From: Protula sp. h YS-2021 | Taxonomy: Eukaryota > Annelida > Polychaeta > Sabellida > Serpulidae | Length of the DNA stretch: 64,000 nt | Assembly (NCBI GenBank): GCA_949752745.1 | Contig: OX457030.1 | Coordinates: forward strand, 72,496,686 to 72,560,685 | Direction: 5' to 3' | Shown here: positions 11,285 through 22,060 of the stretch, piece by piece | Position numbering within the stretch: position 1 is the first letter of the stretch | Layout of the letters: every line of letters starts with the position of its first letter | Program-made: the position numbers and the translations under genes | The notes under the pieces: generated by a model | Seen by the model: only the letters and a program-made list of their open reading frames with translations | What the model was told of the DNA's origin: nothing | Databases searched by the model: none

Positions 11285-14029
11285 ATGACATTTTATCCGG
11301 ATTTCGATGTTATTTCGGCATTGTTGTTCGACCGCTATGGCATGTCCGAAGACCTATTATCAGGATTAGATGGTTCATTGCATAAACACGTATACTCTGG
11401 TGATATCAAGATGGTGAAACGCTTAATAAAGGAAGGAGTAGACGTTAATGGTCTTATTTCCTATAGCACCCCTCTACATCTTGCAATAAGAAGGAATAAC
11501 GTTGAAACAGTTAAAGTTTTACTTTCATGTGCAGATATTCAGATCAATGGGCTTAAACCACCACTGCTTAACCAAGCGATCAACTGCTCTTCATTTGAAA
11601 TCTTCAAGATGCTTTTGGATCACAACGCAAACATAAATGAAAGCGATGACAGCGGAGTATCGCCATTAATGGTTGCATGTTGGTGTGGCAGGTTAGATAT
11701 AGTGGAGTTGTTGTTTCGCTCACAATATAAAAAACAACTGAATGCACATCCCTTATCAGACAGAGGAGAGGGTCCTTCCTGGGTGGCTGTATCGTATGGA
11801 TATCTCCCTATTGTAAACCTCCTTATGCAAAATGATTCTTTTCATGTACAGTTGAATACAGATGCGCCTTATAATCCCCTTTCAATTGCGGTCGGAAACG
11901 AGGAAATAAACATGGTGCGTTACATTATTGATCGCTGGAGTTATCTGTTTGAAAAAGTATCAATGCAGGATATAGAAAGTCAGACAGCTTTGCTGAAATT
12001 GCTGGAGATGTGTGTAGAAACAAAACAGAGGCCTGTAGCAAAGTTGCTTCTTACTCATATACAAATGGAGTGTCACAGTGATGCTCTAAAACAAGTCCTA
12101 CGAAAAGCCATAATGTTAAGGAGATTGGAGCTGGCGTGTTGCATATTAGATGCACTTTATCTCATTACTAGTCCATTATGGTTCCAGGAAGTTTCAGATA
12201 TGTGGCAAATTGTAATGATATTACCTCTGAAAGACGTCGTTCAGAGCTGTTTTGAATTATACAAAAAGACATTACTCCTTTTTATCGGATTTACAACACT
12301 TTTTGAAAAGTTATTGATTGGCAGGAATGAATATATTGTTCATAAAGAATGCCTTTCACTTGCGACATTTGTATGGATATGCTTGAAGGATATTGACTGT
12401 GAAACGGATACAGATGACTTAGGTGCGGATGACTTACATATTGAAAATTGGGACAGTTTAATTTGCGAATATACACTCTACCATGCTATCGATCTTGGCC
12501 TTGATGAAGTAGTGGAAGAACTAATTGAGATCAAACATTTTAAATTCGATGAACTTAATCGAGAGTTGCCTGGAAAAGGAATAAATCTCATTCATAAGTC
12601 ATCACAAATGCCAGCTGTTTTAAACGTTTTGGCAAAACATTTTGGTTCAAGTTTCGAAACAGTTCGTGAAGCTGTAGTGGAATTTAGTAACTGGTACAGA
12701 TATTTAGAAACAATTTCTGACCGCATAACCGCAAGTAGCGAAGAAAGGTTGCCTCTACAAAGAGGTCAAGGTGTAGCAAAAGTCATGGAATATATAAAGC
12801 AATATGAAAACGTAGATGAGAACAAAACCGTGCACGACACAATTCACAATCTCCTTCAGCGCGTTGCCGAGGAAGTTCATAGACTTGACTCACAGTTTTG
12901 TTTTACGCCGAAGTTAGTAGGAAGCGCCAGAGAAGGCACAAGGCCTTTCATACCCGACGAGTTTGACTATTTACTCATATGCCGGAACCTTGAGAATGAT
13001 ATAACCTTCAATCAACTTGGTCCGTTTGATCCATCGGTATCAGCCACAATAAACATTAGTTCTCTGGAAAATATGTCAGAATTTAGAAGAAACTTGGAAA
13101 GTTTAATTCAACAAGCAATTAACAATATCTTCAAGAACTCAGAATTTAGCAGCTATTTGTTCATTGAAAAGTCATTTTACTGTTCAAAAGATATTTCATC
13201 GATCTCGTTGTTGTGGAGAGGAAAATATTTTAAGGACATGCCAATCAATGTTGATTTGGTGCCTTGTTTCCCAATTGACTCATATACTCCCCTGTTTACA
13301 TATACACAAAAAAGATGTGATTATTATGTATTTTTTAAATATCACATTACAATGCATGACAGAAAGCAATATTTTTACATAGCATCTTCAGACGAAGAAA
13401 ACCAAATTGTGCTAGAATTACCAACAAATGCTAGAAAAGGTTACAAACTCGCCAAAGGCATGAGGCGCGGCTTTGTCTTTATTGACGGATTATTGAACAT
13501 AGATCACATAGAAAACTGTTTGCAAAGTTATGCACTTAAGACTTGTCTTATTTATTGCTCACTCGTAGTAAAGAAGCAAGGAAATGAGTTAGAGCAAGGA
13601 AATGAGTTAGAGCAAGAGGAATGGGCTTATATCATCTACAAGCACTTACAATATCGTTTGCATGATGGTAAATTACCAAAATTGTTCGCTCTTCCAGCTG
13701 AAATTTGCATGTCTGATTTTAGACCTAGTGCGGGCGGCGGGCAATATCTCTTCGATTGTCGTGACTCATTAGACACTCCCCAACGGCTTAAACGTGCTTG
13801 TTGTTATCGGCGTGAAAGCATGATGCTCATAGTCAACCGTGTTTTGGAAGAATTAGAGCTGCATTTACACAGAAATAACTTCAGCATAACAAAGTTATCA
13901 AGCATAGCAAAGAAAGCCATGAATTTTAAACACAAATTTGATCAGATAAATCGCGATGTATTAGTACAGGGATGTCGCAATATTGGGATATGTGTGTACA
14001 CGGATCAGACAGTAGCGTGGCAATCGTGA
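11285..14029 (+). CDS. Ankyrin-repeat cGAS-like receptor (cGLR/Mab-21 nucleotidyltransferase), intronless
   Basis: A single 914-codon open frame. Residues about 29-217 form roughly six ankyrin repeats (TPLHLAIRRNN, SPLMVACWCGRLDIVELL, NPLSIAVGNEE). A linker region of about 300 residues leads to a Mab-21/cGAS nucleotidyltransferase domain from about residue 510. The catalytic set is present: G546-S547, E559-x-D561 (DEFDYLL) and D657 (INVDLVP). Later family landmarks are KGYKLAKG and YALKTC (749-754). Members with this set sense a ligand and make a cyclic dinucleotide or related signal for STING-type immunity; the ligand here is unknown. 11285 is the first ATG after an in-frame stop. Residues near 770 contain a duplicated GNELEQ, and the C-terminal tail runs into a 47-bp satellite. 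Lack of introns contrasts with the cGLR at 42712 and could mean a retrocopy or one large exon of a longer gene. Confidence 0.9.
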   Translation: MTFYPDFDVISALLFDRYGMSEDLLSGLDGSLHKHVYSGDIKMVKRLIKEGVDVNGLISYSTPLHLAIRRNNVETVKVLLSCADIQINGLKPPLLNQAINCSSFEIFKMLLDHNANINESDDSGVSPLMVACWCGRLDIVELLFRSQYKKQLNAHPLSDRGEGPSWVAVSYGYLPIVNLLMQNDSFHVQLNTDAPYNPLSIAVGNEEINMVRYIIDRWSYLFEKVSMQDIESQTALLKLLEMCVETKQRPVAKLLLTHIQMECHSDALKQVLRKAIMLRRLELACCILDALYLITSPLWFQEVSDMWQIVMILPLKDVVQSCFELYKKTLLLFIGFTTLFEKLLIGRNEYIVHKECLSLATFVWICLKDIDCETDTDDLGADDLHIENWDSLICEYTLYHAIDLGLDEVVEELIEIKHFKFDELNRELPGKGINLIHKSSQMPAVLNVLAKHFGSSFETVREAVVEFSNWYRYLETISDRITASSEERLPLQRGQGVAKVMEYIKQYENVDENKTVHDTIHNLLQRVAEEVHRLDSQFCFTPKLVGSAREGTRPFIPDEFDYLLICRNLENDITFNQLGPFDPSVSATINISSLENMSEFRRNLESLIQQAINNIFKNSEFSSYLFIEKSFYCSKDISSISLLWRGKYFKDMPINVDLVPCFPIDSYTPLFTYTQKRCDYYVFFKYHITMHDRKQYFYIASSDEENQIVLELPTNARKGYKLAKGMRRGFVFIDGLLNIDHIENCLQSYALKTCLIYCSLVVKKQGNELEQGNELEQEEWAYIIYKHLQYRLHDGKLPKLFALPAEICMSDFRPSAGGGQYLFDCRDSLDTPQRLKRACCYRRESMMLIVNRVLEELELHLHRNNFSITKLSSIAKKAMNFKHKFDQINRDVLVQGCRNIGICVYTDQTVAWQS
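13580..13615 (+). repeat. In-frame 18-bp tandem duplication in the ankyrin-cGLR ORF
   Basis: GGAAATGAGTTAGAGCAA occurs twice in a row and encodes GNELEQ twice. It sits between the LKTC helix and the EEWAYIIYKHL segment, so it lengthens a probable surface loop without breaking the frame. Confidence 0.9.
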
Positions 14030-14312
14030 CATATTTGTACACGGATGCAGCAACAGTGTGCTCGTGTCAATCGTGACGTATATGTACACGGATCTGACAA
14101 TAGTGTGATCGTGTTAATCGTCACGGATTTGTAAACGGATGCAGTAACAGTGAGAACGTATCAATCGTCACGTATTTGTACACGGATCTGACAATAATGT
14201 GAGCCAGTCAATCGTCAAGTATTTGTACATGGATCTGACAACAGTGTGATCGTGTTAATCATCACGTGTTTGTACACGGATGCAGCAACAGAGTGATCGT
14301 GTAAATCAAATG
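13990..14312 (+). repeat. 47-bp tandem repeat across the ankyrin-cGLR stop codon and 3' UTR
   Basis: About seven units share the frame TTTGTACACGGAT...CAGTGTGATCGTGT.AATCGTCACGTA. Units fall into two types, one with GATGCAGCAACAG and one with GATCTGACAATAG, which mostly alternate. The first unit begins inside the coding sequence, so the final ~12 residues and the stop codon are repeat-derived. The rest would be 3' UTR if the AATAAA at 14418 is used. Confidence 0.85.
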
Positions 14313-14417
14313 CATGTATCGACTAGGGATGCCGTATCCTGTAGTAACGGATACGTAATCAAATATAGAGAACATCAAAATAAACTATATGCCTAAATTG
14401 TATATATTATTTCTGAG

Positions 14418-14423
14418 AATAAA
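14418..14423 (+). terminator. Candidate poly(A) signal of the ankyrin-cGLR gene
   Basis: AATAAA about 390 bp after the stop codon. Another AATAAA lies near 14379. Either would place the 47-bp array in the 3' UTR. Confidence 0.4.
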
Positions 14424-14516
14424 AGTCTTAGAGCCATATCGATTTGTCATCACTGTACAATACAATCAACCATCTGCAACAGGACACTTTGCAACTGGAT
14501 TCAAATCCCGGCAATA

Positions 14517-14784
14517 TCCCGGTAAGCACACCCAAGTAAAACCCATGTAAAACCCAGGGTTATTTTTGGCCCTTCCCACGTGAATCCCATGCATGGGATT
14601 TGCATGGGAATGAGACAAAAATCGAGGTAAAATCCATGGTCGGATTTCCCATGCATAATCCATACGGGAAATACATGGGTCTCCACGGGTTTTGCATGAG
14701 AAGGAGACAAAAATTGTTCCCATGCAAATCCCAATGAAAACCCATACGTATCCCACATGGGAAAATTTTCTGTGCTTACTGGGA
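14517..14784. mobile_element. MITE-like foldback element with CCCATG-rich body
   Basis: Terminal inverted repeats: TCCCGGTAAGCAC on the left, and TCCCAGTAAGCAC as the reverse complement of the right end. The ~268-bp body is rich in CCCATG/CATGGG words and folds back on itself (ACCCATG near the left, CATGGG near the right). ORFs on the minus strand here are repeat translations. It lies only in the single-copy part of the window. Confidence 0.75.
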
Positions 14785-16560
14785 TGGCGGTTCATGCTAC
14801 TTTGCCTGTATTCATATTATGTGGTAGAATAGTGACTAATACCATATGATTAAAAAAAAGTACGTTTCATTTGTAGATGTTTCATAAAAATGGCCGCTTT
14901 ACAGGTTGAAATGACAACCTGGCAGTTCCTCTTTGGGCTGGAAAGAAGAAATTATTTAAGGAGGGATAAAATATATTTATCAATGGGAAAGTTACAAAAT
15001 GTCTACGTGTTAAGTGTATAGAAATATTTCACTTGAAAAGACATTTAAATCATTTCCCAAATTAATTCTACCACATCACTCAAACGCTTTTAAGTTAAAA
15101 AGTGTACAGTGTTTGAATAAAATATGCTTTCTTGATTGTTCTTTCGTTTCCTTTAATTTTATATTCTGTGTTCTGTGTTCTGAAAATTGACTTTTGAGCA
15201 TGCGTAACAGTAATAAAGGAAATGAACAGGCATTCCAGATAAAAAGGGTGACGTTTCGTTTACTCCTGTTTAGAAATATTTATCAGTTTGTAATTATAAT
15301 ATTTTTATTAGATATTATTAAAATTGTTACTGTTATGAATTACTTTATGCAACCCTCAACGTAGCCCTCAATGTAGTAAATAGATATCAAATGAAAAAAT
15401 TACATATATATAGAACGATATACAACGAAAAATATGTAGCAGTAATCTTATGTCAACAAAAAGTTTTATTAGGCGAAAATGAAAACAATTAATCAATGAT
15501 ATCTTCATGTTGACTCATCATATGTCAATATAAGCTTTCTTGTATTAGTTCTATTGGTTTTGATAGCAATGTACTTTATTCTTGCATGCAAAACCAAAAC
15601 ATTTGTTCCAGAAAGCAGCAAAAAATCATTAAATGTTTGATTTTAATATATTCATTTAATGTTACGTTTTATTATTTTCACGGTGATAACTGGTCAATAC
15701 CATTATTAACACTTTTGTATTAATATAAACCACATGAAATCGGAAAATTAGTGAATTATAATGGAGATGCCAATGAAACTAGACTCAGATTGGTTTAGTA
15801 AACACAGCATTCTTACATTCCTCCAACGCACACTTCCTTTCAGTTTGTTGCTTCGAATTTTGAGACCAGGCACAGCAATAACTAAAACACCTTTAACTGT
15901 GTTGGAGTGTTGAAGTCAGATACTTTAACTGTGTTGGAGAGTTGATGTCAGATACTTTAACCGTGTTGGAGTCAGATACATTAACAGTTTTAAGCAGTTT
16001 CGATCTACTGTTTGTTTGCTTCCCCATCTTTCCTCCATGTAAAGAGGAAGTAGCTTAATATTGATAGAGTTGCACAAACTATCTCACTATTCTGTTTCTT
16101 TAAAATTATATCTCACAGTCTCACACCATTACATAAAATCAGGGCTCAAAATTGCTTTCCTTTTGTACTTTTATCTCGACGAACGTGATTGTCTGTAAGA
16201 GACGATACTGTAACAGACAATATTAGGCAACTATAATAAACGGTATTTCAGTGAAACCACGGGGATATTTAAAGACTTTTGTGATAACTAGCGAGTGTAC
16301 GTTTCTTGTTCAGTGGCTATTGATTATCATCCATGAGCCATAGTGGCATGTTTGCAGTACGTTAACAAGCCACCAAGACAGGCCAATGCCTAGTGGCTAT
16401 GGATTACGAATCACAGCGCATCTGCTTAAATGTACTGTCAATGTAAAAGTATCTACATAACAGCAATAGTTGTATTTGAACGCAATTACTTTGATTTCCA
16501 ATTGTTTTCACGAACTTATCGGATTTTCTCATTCATTATTATGTGTCCCCGACCAAGGGG
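14785..16560. other. AT-rich intergenic stretch
   Basis: I see no gene. A short ~38-bp repeat (ACTTTAACTGTGTTGGAG with TTGA(A/T)GTCAGAT) occurs about three times at 15890-15985. Nothing else is recognisable. Confidence 0.6.
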
Positions 16561-16573
16561 AGACATATAGTGT

Positions 16574-16636
16574 TTGTACGTTCTGTGTGTGTGTGTGTAT
16601 GTGTGTACGTGTGTGTGTGTGTGTGTGTGTGTGTCA
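16574..16636. repeat. (GT)n microsatellite
   Basis: A GT run with two TA/CG interruptions. It follows a small palindromic head (GTCCCCGACC AAGGGGAGAC) that begins the adjacent satellite. Confidence 0.9.
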
Positions 16637-18300
16637 GTCTGTTGTGAACAAAGTGTTGTGTGCAAGATATCTCGAGAACGAAACGTCGGATCAACTTCAA
16701 ACTTGATCGAATTATTCCTTGGTAAGGTCGAACGGTTCTATCAACTTTTGACGCATGTCACATGATTAGGGCAAGCGTATGACGTCATTACGTAAAAATC
16801 TTGTGTGCGAAATTTCTCAGTCGCTGAACATCGGAGAAAGTTGAAACTTGGTGGGATTGTTACTTGGTTAATCCGAAAGACGCTGTAGATTTTTTTCGTG
16901 AGTAGAACGAACGAATGCGGCGTATGACGTCATCACGTAAAATAGGTATATATTTTGAACAAGATCTTGTGTGCAAAATATCTCGATAACGGTAAGTTCG
17001 ATCGACTTCAAATTTTATATGAATATTCCTTAAGTTAATCGGCGAGTTCTGTCAATTTTTAGCGCATGTCAGGTGATTAAGGGAGGCGCATGACGTCATT
17101 ACGTAAAAATCTTGTGTGCAAAATTTCTCAGCCGCTGAACATCGGAGAAAGTTGAAACTTGGTGGGATTGTTGCTTGGTTGGTCCGAAAGACGCTGCAGA
17201 TTTTTTTCGCGAGTAGAAGGAACGAATACGGCGTATGACGTCATCACGTAAAATATGTATATATTTGAACAAGATCTTGTGTGCAAAATATCTCGATAAC
17301 GGAAAGTTCTATCGACTTGAAATTTTACATGAATATTTCTTGGATCAGTCGGCGCGTTCTATCAATTTTTGACGCATGTCAGGTGATTAAGGCAGGCGTA
17401 TGACGTCATTACGTAAACATCTTGTGTGCGAAATTTCTCAGCCGCTGAAAATCAGAGAAAGTTGAAACTTGGTGGGATTGTTGCTTGGTTTGTCCGAAAG
17501 ACCCTATGTATTTTTTTCGCGAGTAGCACGAACGAATGCGGCGTATGAAGTCATCGCGTAAAATATGTATATATTATAAACAAGGTCTTGTGTGCAAAAT
17601 ATCTCGATAACGGAAAGTCCTATCGACTTCAAATTTTTTATATATATTCTTTGGGTCAGTCGACGGTTCTATCAACTTTTTACGCATGTCACGTGATTAG
17701 GGCAGGTGTATGACGTCATTACGTAAAAATCTTATGTGCCAAATTTCTCAGCTGCTAAACATCGGAGAAAGTTAAAATTTGGTGGGATTGTTGCTTGGTA
17801 GGTCCGAAAGACTCTATAGAATTTTTTCGTGAGTAGAACGAACGAGTGCGGCGTATGACGTCATCACGTAAAATATGTATATATTATAGACAAGGTCTTG
17901 TGTGCAAAATATCTCGATAACGGAAAGTCCTATCGATTTCAAATTTTATATGAATATTCCTTGGGTCAGCCGGACTGTTCTATCAATTTTTGGCGTGTCA
18001 CGTGATTAGGGCAGCTGTATGACGTCATTGCGTAAAAATCTTGTGTGCGAAATTTCTCAGCTGCTGGACGCCGGAGAAAGCTGAAACTTATTGCTTGGTA
18101 GGTCCGAAAGAAACTTTAAATATTTTTCGCAAGTAGAACGAACGAAAGCGGCGTATGACGTCATTGCGTAAAATATGTATATTTTGAACCAGATCTTTTA
18201 TGCGTTATATCTCGATAACGGAAAGTCATATCGACTTAAAATTTTATATGGATATTCCTTGGTTCAGTCAGACGACTGTTTCAACTTGTGACGGGTAAAA
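16637..18300. repeat. ~310-bp satellite with dimeric structure and CRE palindromes
   Basis: The phrase TTGTGTGC(G/A)AAATTTCTCAG recurs at 16801, 17112, 17422, 17732 (variant) and 18041, giving a period of 309-311 bp. Each unit is two diverged halves of about 155 bp: one contains AAAATATCTCGATAACGG, the other AAATTTCTCAGCCGCTG, and both end in TATGACGTCAT.(A)CGTAAAA. The cAMP-response palindrome TGACGTCA is intact at 16780, 16925, 17091, 17235, 17401, 17711, 17855, 18020 and 18155 and mutated near 17546. No coding capacity. Confidence 0.9.
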
Positions 18301-20486
18301 AGTTATCTGTTCTTAAAAAAAAATATCTCGACATCGGAAAGTCGGATCGACTTTAAATTTGGTTAGTTATTCCTCGGATAAGTCACACCGTTTTGTTAAA
18401 CATTGTTAAACTCGTATAGAAAATCAAGAAAGGTGCATAACGCCAACAAACCTGCCTCCCCATTTTTGGCTGCTTTGTTATCTATGCATGGGTGTTAACT
18501 GCGCTGGGGATTTCGGAAGATTTTCCGGAAGATTCTCTAGTGTTCCTGCATTCTTTAGAAAGTTTCAAAACAGTAACAGCATTATTGTCGGTCCATTGCT
18601 ATTTGTTATTGCCTGGAATTGAGCTTTTTGTGCATTTCTCATCTATGCCTGTTACGTAACATGCCACTCAGTCAGGGGTCAGTGTCAGTTGCGGTGCATG
18701 ATGGAGTCGTTATCTACGAGGTCACGGAATGCTATTGTCTTATTATAGCTCTAAGCACCTCTATTGATTTTTTTGTCGCCGCATACTTGATTAGGTTGCC
18801 AAGATGTGCTATATATAGGAGCCATGTTGTATCGATTAGCATTGTTTGCTGAAGCATTTTTCGCTATTAAATTGGGTCGTCCGATATCTTGTGTCATGAG
18901 GAGCAGCTCACCATTTTGCCAACGAAATGCCCCCCCTTCTCCCACCGAGGTGCGTCATCTGATGCGCAGTTATGAAGAATGCCTTCCTAGTGCTATTTGG
19001 CCGATGGGAATGTGCGAAGACAAGGTAGTCTATCATGGCTATAACTACACTTAGGGTACAGACCGTTACCGTTGCCTTGGGTAAAAGGGTTATGTAAAAG
19101 GGTTATGTAAGAGTTGTGTTTATAGTCGGACCTACAGTAAATAGCTGGGGGGGGGGGAGCGTGTGGAGGTTGATGGTTAGCAAAAAAAAAATCCCGACCG
19201 CCTTCAAGACCTGGGTAAAAAGATGTAAAGTAAGAACCGTTTGTCGTGACCCCTTCCACATTCAGGTAAAAAGACGTACGGTAAAACCTGCCTGTCTTGA
19301 CCACCTTCCAGACCCGGATAAAAATGTAATGTACAGTTAAACTGCTATAGTGACCAACTTCAGATCTGGATAAGAGGGGCCTACAGTAAAACCCGTTTTA
19401 GCGACTACCTTCCAGACTCCGATGAAAAAAGATGCTCATTTATATCTGTTTCAGTGACCAACATCTGTTTGGTTTATTTTGAGTTTTTTTACAATGAATG
19501 AAGGTTATGTTTGCAGAAACGAATATTTTTTTCAGTTTGGGGGGGGGGGTCATGGGTTTAGTCGGGGAGACATTTGTTTTTGTTCACAAAAACAAGAAAC
19601 TAAGTAGGTATCGATTGAAAGTGTGTAATATAAGCCTGCACTCTTATGTTTTGTGTGCACTGGCCGCTCTAGTCTTTATTATCTTTATTGTCTTAAAGGA
19701 CAATGGATCAATAACATGAGCCAAGAGTTCTGGACATTCCTTTCTTAAGAGCTTAGGGCGATTTTGTTCCGAGAAAAAGTTTTATTAACTAAAGTTGGGC
19801 AGCATTTACCACAGGGTTCTTCTGTGGATATTCGGGCTCACATATTAACAATCTGTTTAAACAGTTTTGGATGACTCAAGACTTTCAAGCGACTCGATTC
19901 TCGTGGAATTGGGACCAATGATCTCTGCAACCGTACCGAAAATCATGCGCCTAATTGACAGCCTTTTGCTGTTGGAAGCCCGAGAAGTTATAATTTCAGT
20001 GATATGATTCAAAAATGAAACCGCGAGATAAAGGCTGAGCACCGAATCATCCCCGCGTGCAACGAAGGTGTTTTACAACCAAAGAGAAAACCATTTTTTT
20101 GACAAATCCAAACCGCAAGATAAAAAGACTTCCAAGTGTACGGAATTCATCCAAAGAAGCAAAGGCTGAAGAAATATTACATGAATACGGAGTTGCATTA
20201 CTCCTAGCACCGAAGCATCTATAATAATAGTTGTGGAAGTTCACGAAATTGAAACTTCCGGTTACATTGTGCTGCGCTTAAGCGTTTTATTTTGTGGCTC
20301 AGGGACTTTTGTTGTATGTATAATGGTGTACAGATAGCTATGGTTAAGCTCCACGAACTCTGCGAACACCTTCTGGTACCAAGACAACCACGGTATCCAG
20401 CAGTGAAACCGAGCAACAAGTTACGAAGAGTGAACTGCTCAAGGAGACATCCAAAACCATGAGTGAAGACATAAAAGGCATTTTTT
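18301..20486. other. Intergenic stretch with short repeats
   Basis: No gene recognised. A diverged ~65-bp repeat (AGTAAAACC..., GACCACCTTCCAGACCCGGATAAAAA) occurs about five times between 19180 and 19440, with a short GGGTTATGTAAAA duplication just before (19080-19110). G-runs lie at 19146-19157 and 19540-19548. Confidence 0.55.
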
Positions 20487-20925
20487 CAAGGACACCCCAG
20501 CAAACGTGTTATCTGAACAAGGACTGACTACACTTCCTAAAGAGGTCCTTACCCTAGTCAACAGCATTGTTTCGACTGCTCCCACAGTTAAGCTGCAGCT
20601 GCCAATGGAAATGTGAAACACCACTACCAAACCACAAATGCCTTGCTGGGCGTGTTCACACTTGATAATCCCCAATTTAATCAGCGCTACAATACCAATT
20701 TCGTTGCCATTTTTGATCTCCCCATTGGTGCCACCGTCTCGAATGGCTTATAGATGACAATGCGCCAGTTTGCTAACATTTTAACACTTCTGTCCCCAGA
20801 ATTAGCCTAACAACATTTCATCATATCAGCAAACACCGGCACGACTGTTAGCCTGAAATAGCAAAACCAATTCGATCTAACATTGTACGAATACCACGCT
20901 TGTTTATATGGTAATTTATAATACT
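20487..20925 (+). pseudogene. Decayed coding-like stretch, unknown family
   Basis: One plus frame is open from 20487 to a TGA at 20614 and reads like normal protein (for example LTTLPKEVLTLVNSIV). One base away, the next frame continues in protein-like sequence (TNALLGVFTLDNPQFN) from 20613 and is interrupted by TAG at 20751, TAA at 20808 and TAG at 20859. Composition is less AT-rich and less repetitive than the surroundings. I do not recognise the family. It looks like an old gene or element remnant; chance is possible. Confidence 0.35.
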
Positions 20926-21754
20926 GCAACAACTGCTTTATTAGATAATGTACATCGACAATATGGTAGCAAAACCCAAAGAGACAGCTGGCATACCTAC
21001 GACGAAACCTTCAGAATAGCTTATTTTTACTGTTTTATCATCTGATAAACCACTTACCAACGTATAGATGTCTTCCGTGGGTACCGACAGCCTTTCAAAG
21101 TAACGAGCAGATCAACCAGCATGCAAGAAACAACACCACTCCCACCCTTTCTCATTAAGGAAAACCAGTAACCCGCTATGAATTTATCTCATGTTTAGAA
21201 CAGCCTTTAAGCCATTGCCATATGGTCCACCTTTGTTACAAGGCTGACAGCTTCGGAATAGTGCTGTCATGAATGGGTTATCATTTGAACAAACTAAAAT
21301 TATTGGTGATTGATCCAATACTTCGACATTCCAAAAAAAAAATATCCGAGTTTCATCTGCCAAAATGCATGTGAACCAGTGGATCTTTAAGATATAAACC
21401 AAAGAATACGAGCCCTCAAGTACCTTGAAAACACCGTGGGGTATTTGCCACCACTTTAGTGTTGAGTAGTTTGAATAACAAATCTATGCTGTAGTTTATT
21501 ATATTGCAATCTCGATTGAAGACTGTATTTATGTATATGAGAGTAAAATCGTCAAGCAATAGGCTTAACAGAACCGCATTAGTTGCATCAAGTCGCAGAG
21601 AGATGATGTAACATTTTTTTATGTTCTCTCGAGGACTGAAAACTATACCAAACAGCACAAAGTATACAAAATGGTAATTTTAAAAGAAAGAGGAGAAAAT
21701 CAAATACGAAGAACGAAAAATTTATGCTTCTTCGCGTACAAATTGATAAAAAAA

Positions 21755-22060
21755 TAGTCCTTTCCACAACAACCGTTTGCCATTAGACGCTACACAGCGG
21801 CGGATATAAATTGTGGTCACGCGGGGAGGGGGCAGCGAACGGGAAGAGGAGTGGAGTTTTCTAGGACAACTGCTGCCAGGGCATGCAAACAGACAGAACG
21901 ATAAGACATATCGTCGTGACCACATTAACCGTGTGCCATTAAGCGCTACACAGTGGCGGATACAAATTTTGGTGTGACGTGGGGCGGGGGGGGGGAGGCG
22001 GCGGGAATGGGAGTGGGGGTTCTAGGCAAACTGCCGCCGGTACAAGTGCCACTGTTGGAC
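21755..22060. repeat. Diverged tandem duplication of ~180 bp
   Basis: GCCATTAGACGCTACACAGCGGCGGAT near 21780 recurs as a variant near 21937, each followed by a G-rich run (GGGGAGGGGGCAG; GGGGCGGGGGG) and TTCTAGG.AAACTGC. About 70-80 percent similar by eye. The remaining sequence between 20926 and 22576 shows no gene. Confidence 0.65.

Larger units (their letters stand above)
1..12689 (+). repeat. Large direct duplication, copy 1 (partner 51335-64000)
   Basis: Read side by side, this stretch matches 51335-64000 essentially base for base. The offset is 51334 at the left and 51311 at the right. The offset changes only at simple repeats: a G-run near 4476, the GA tracts near 5950 and 6900, and a C-run at 9707. 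I found one substitution, C at 11500 versus T at 62811, which is synonymous in the ankyrin-cGLR gene. Copy 1 starts at the window edge, inside a retroelement gag, so the true left breakpoint is outside. A real recent tandem duplication or an assembly duplication could both explain it. Confidence 0.95.

Noticed and set aside
20613..20925. Ciliate-type code (TAA/TAG as Gln) from a protist contaminant
   Set aside because: The stretch also needs a frameshift and is embedded in ordinary host sequence; decay by C-to-T change is simpler.
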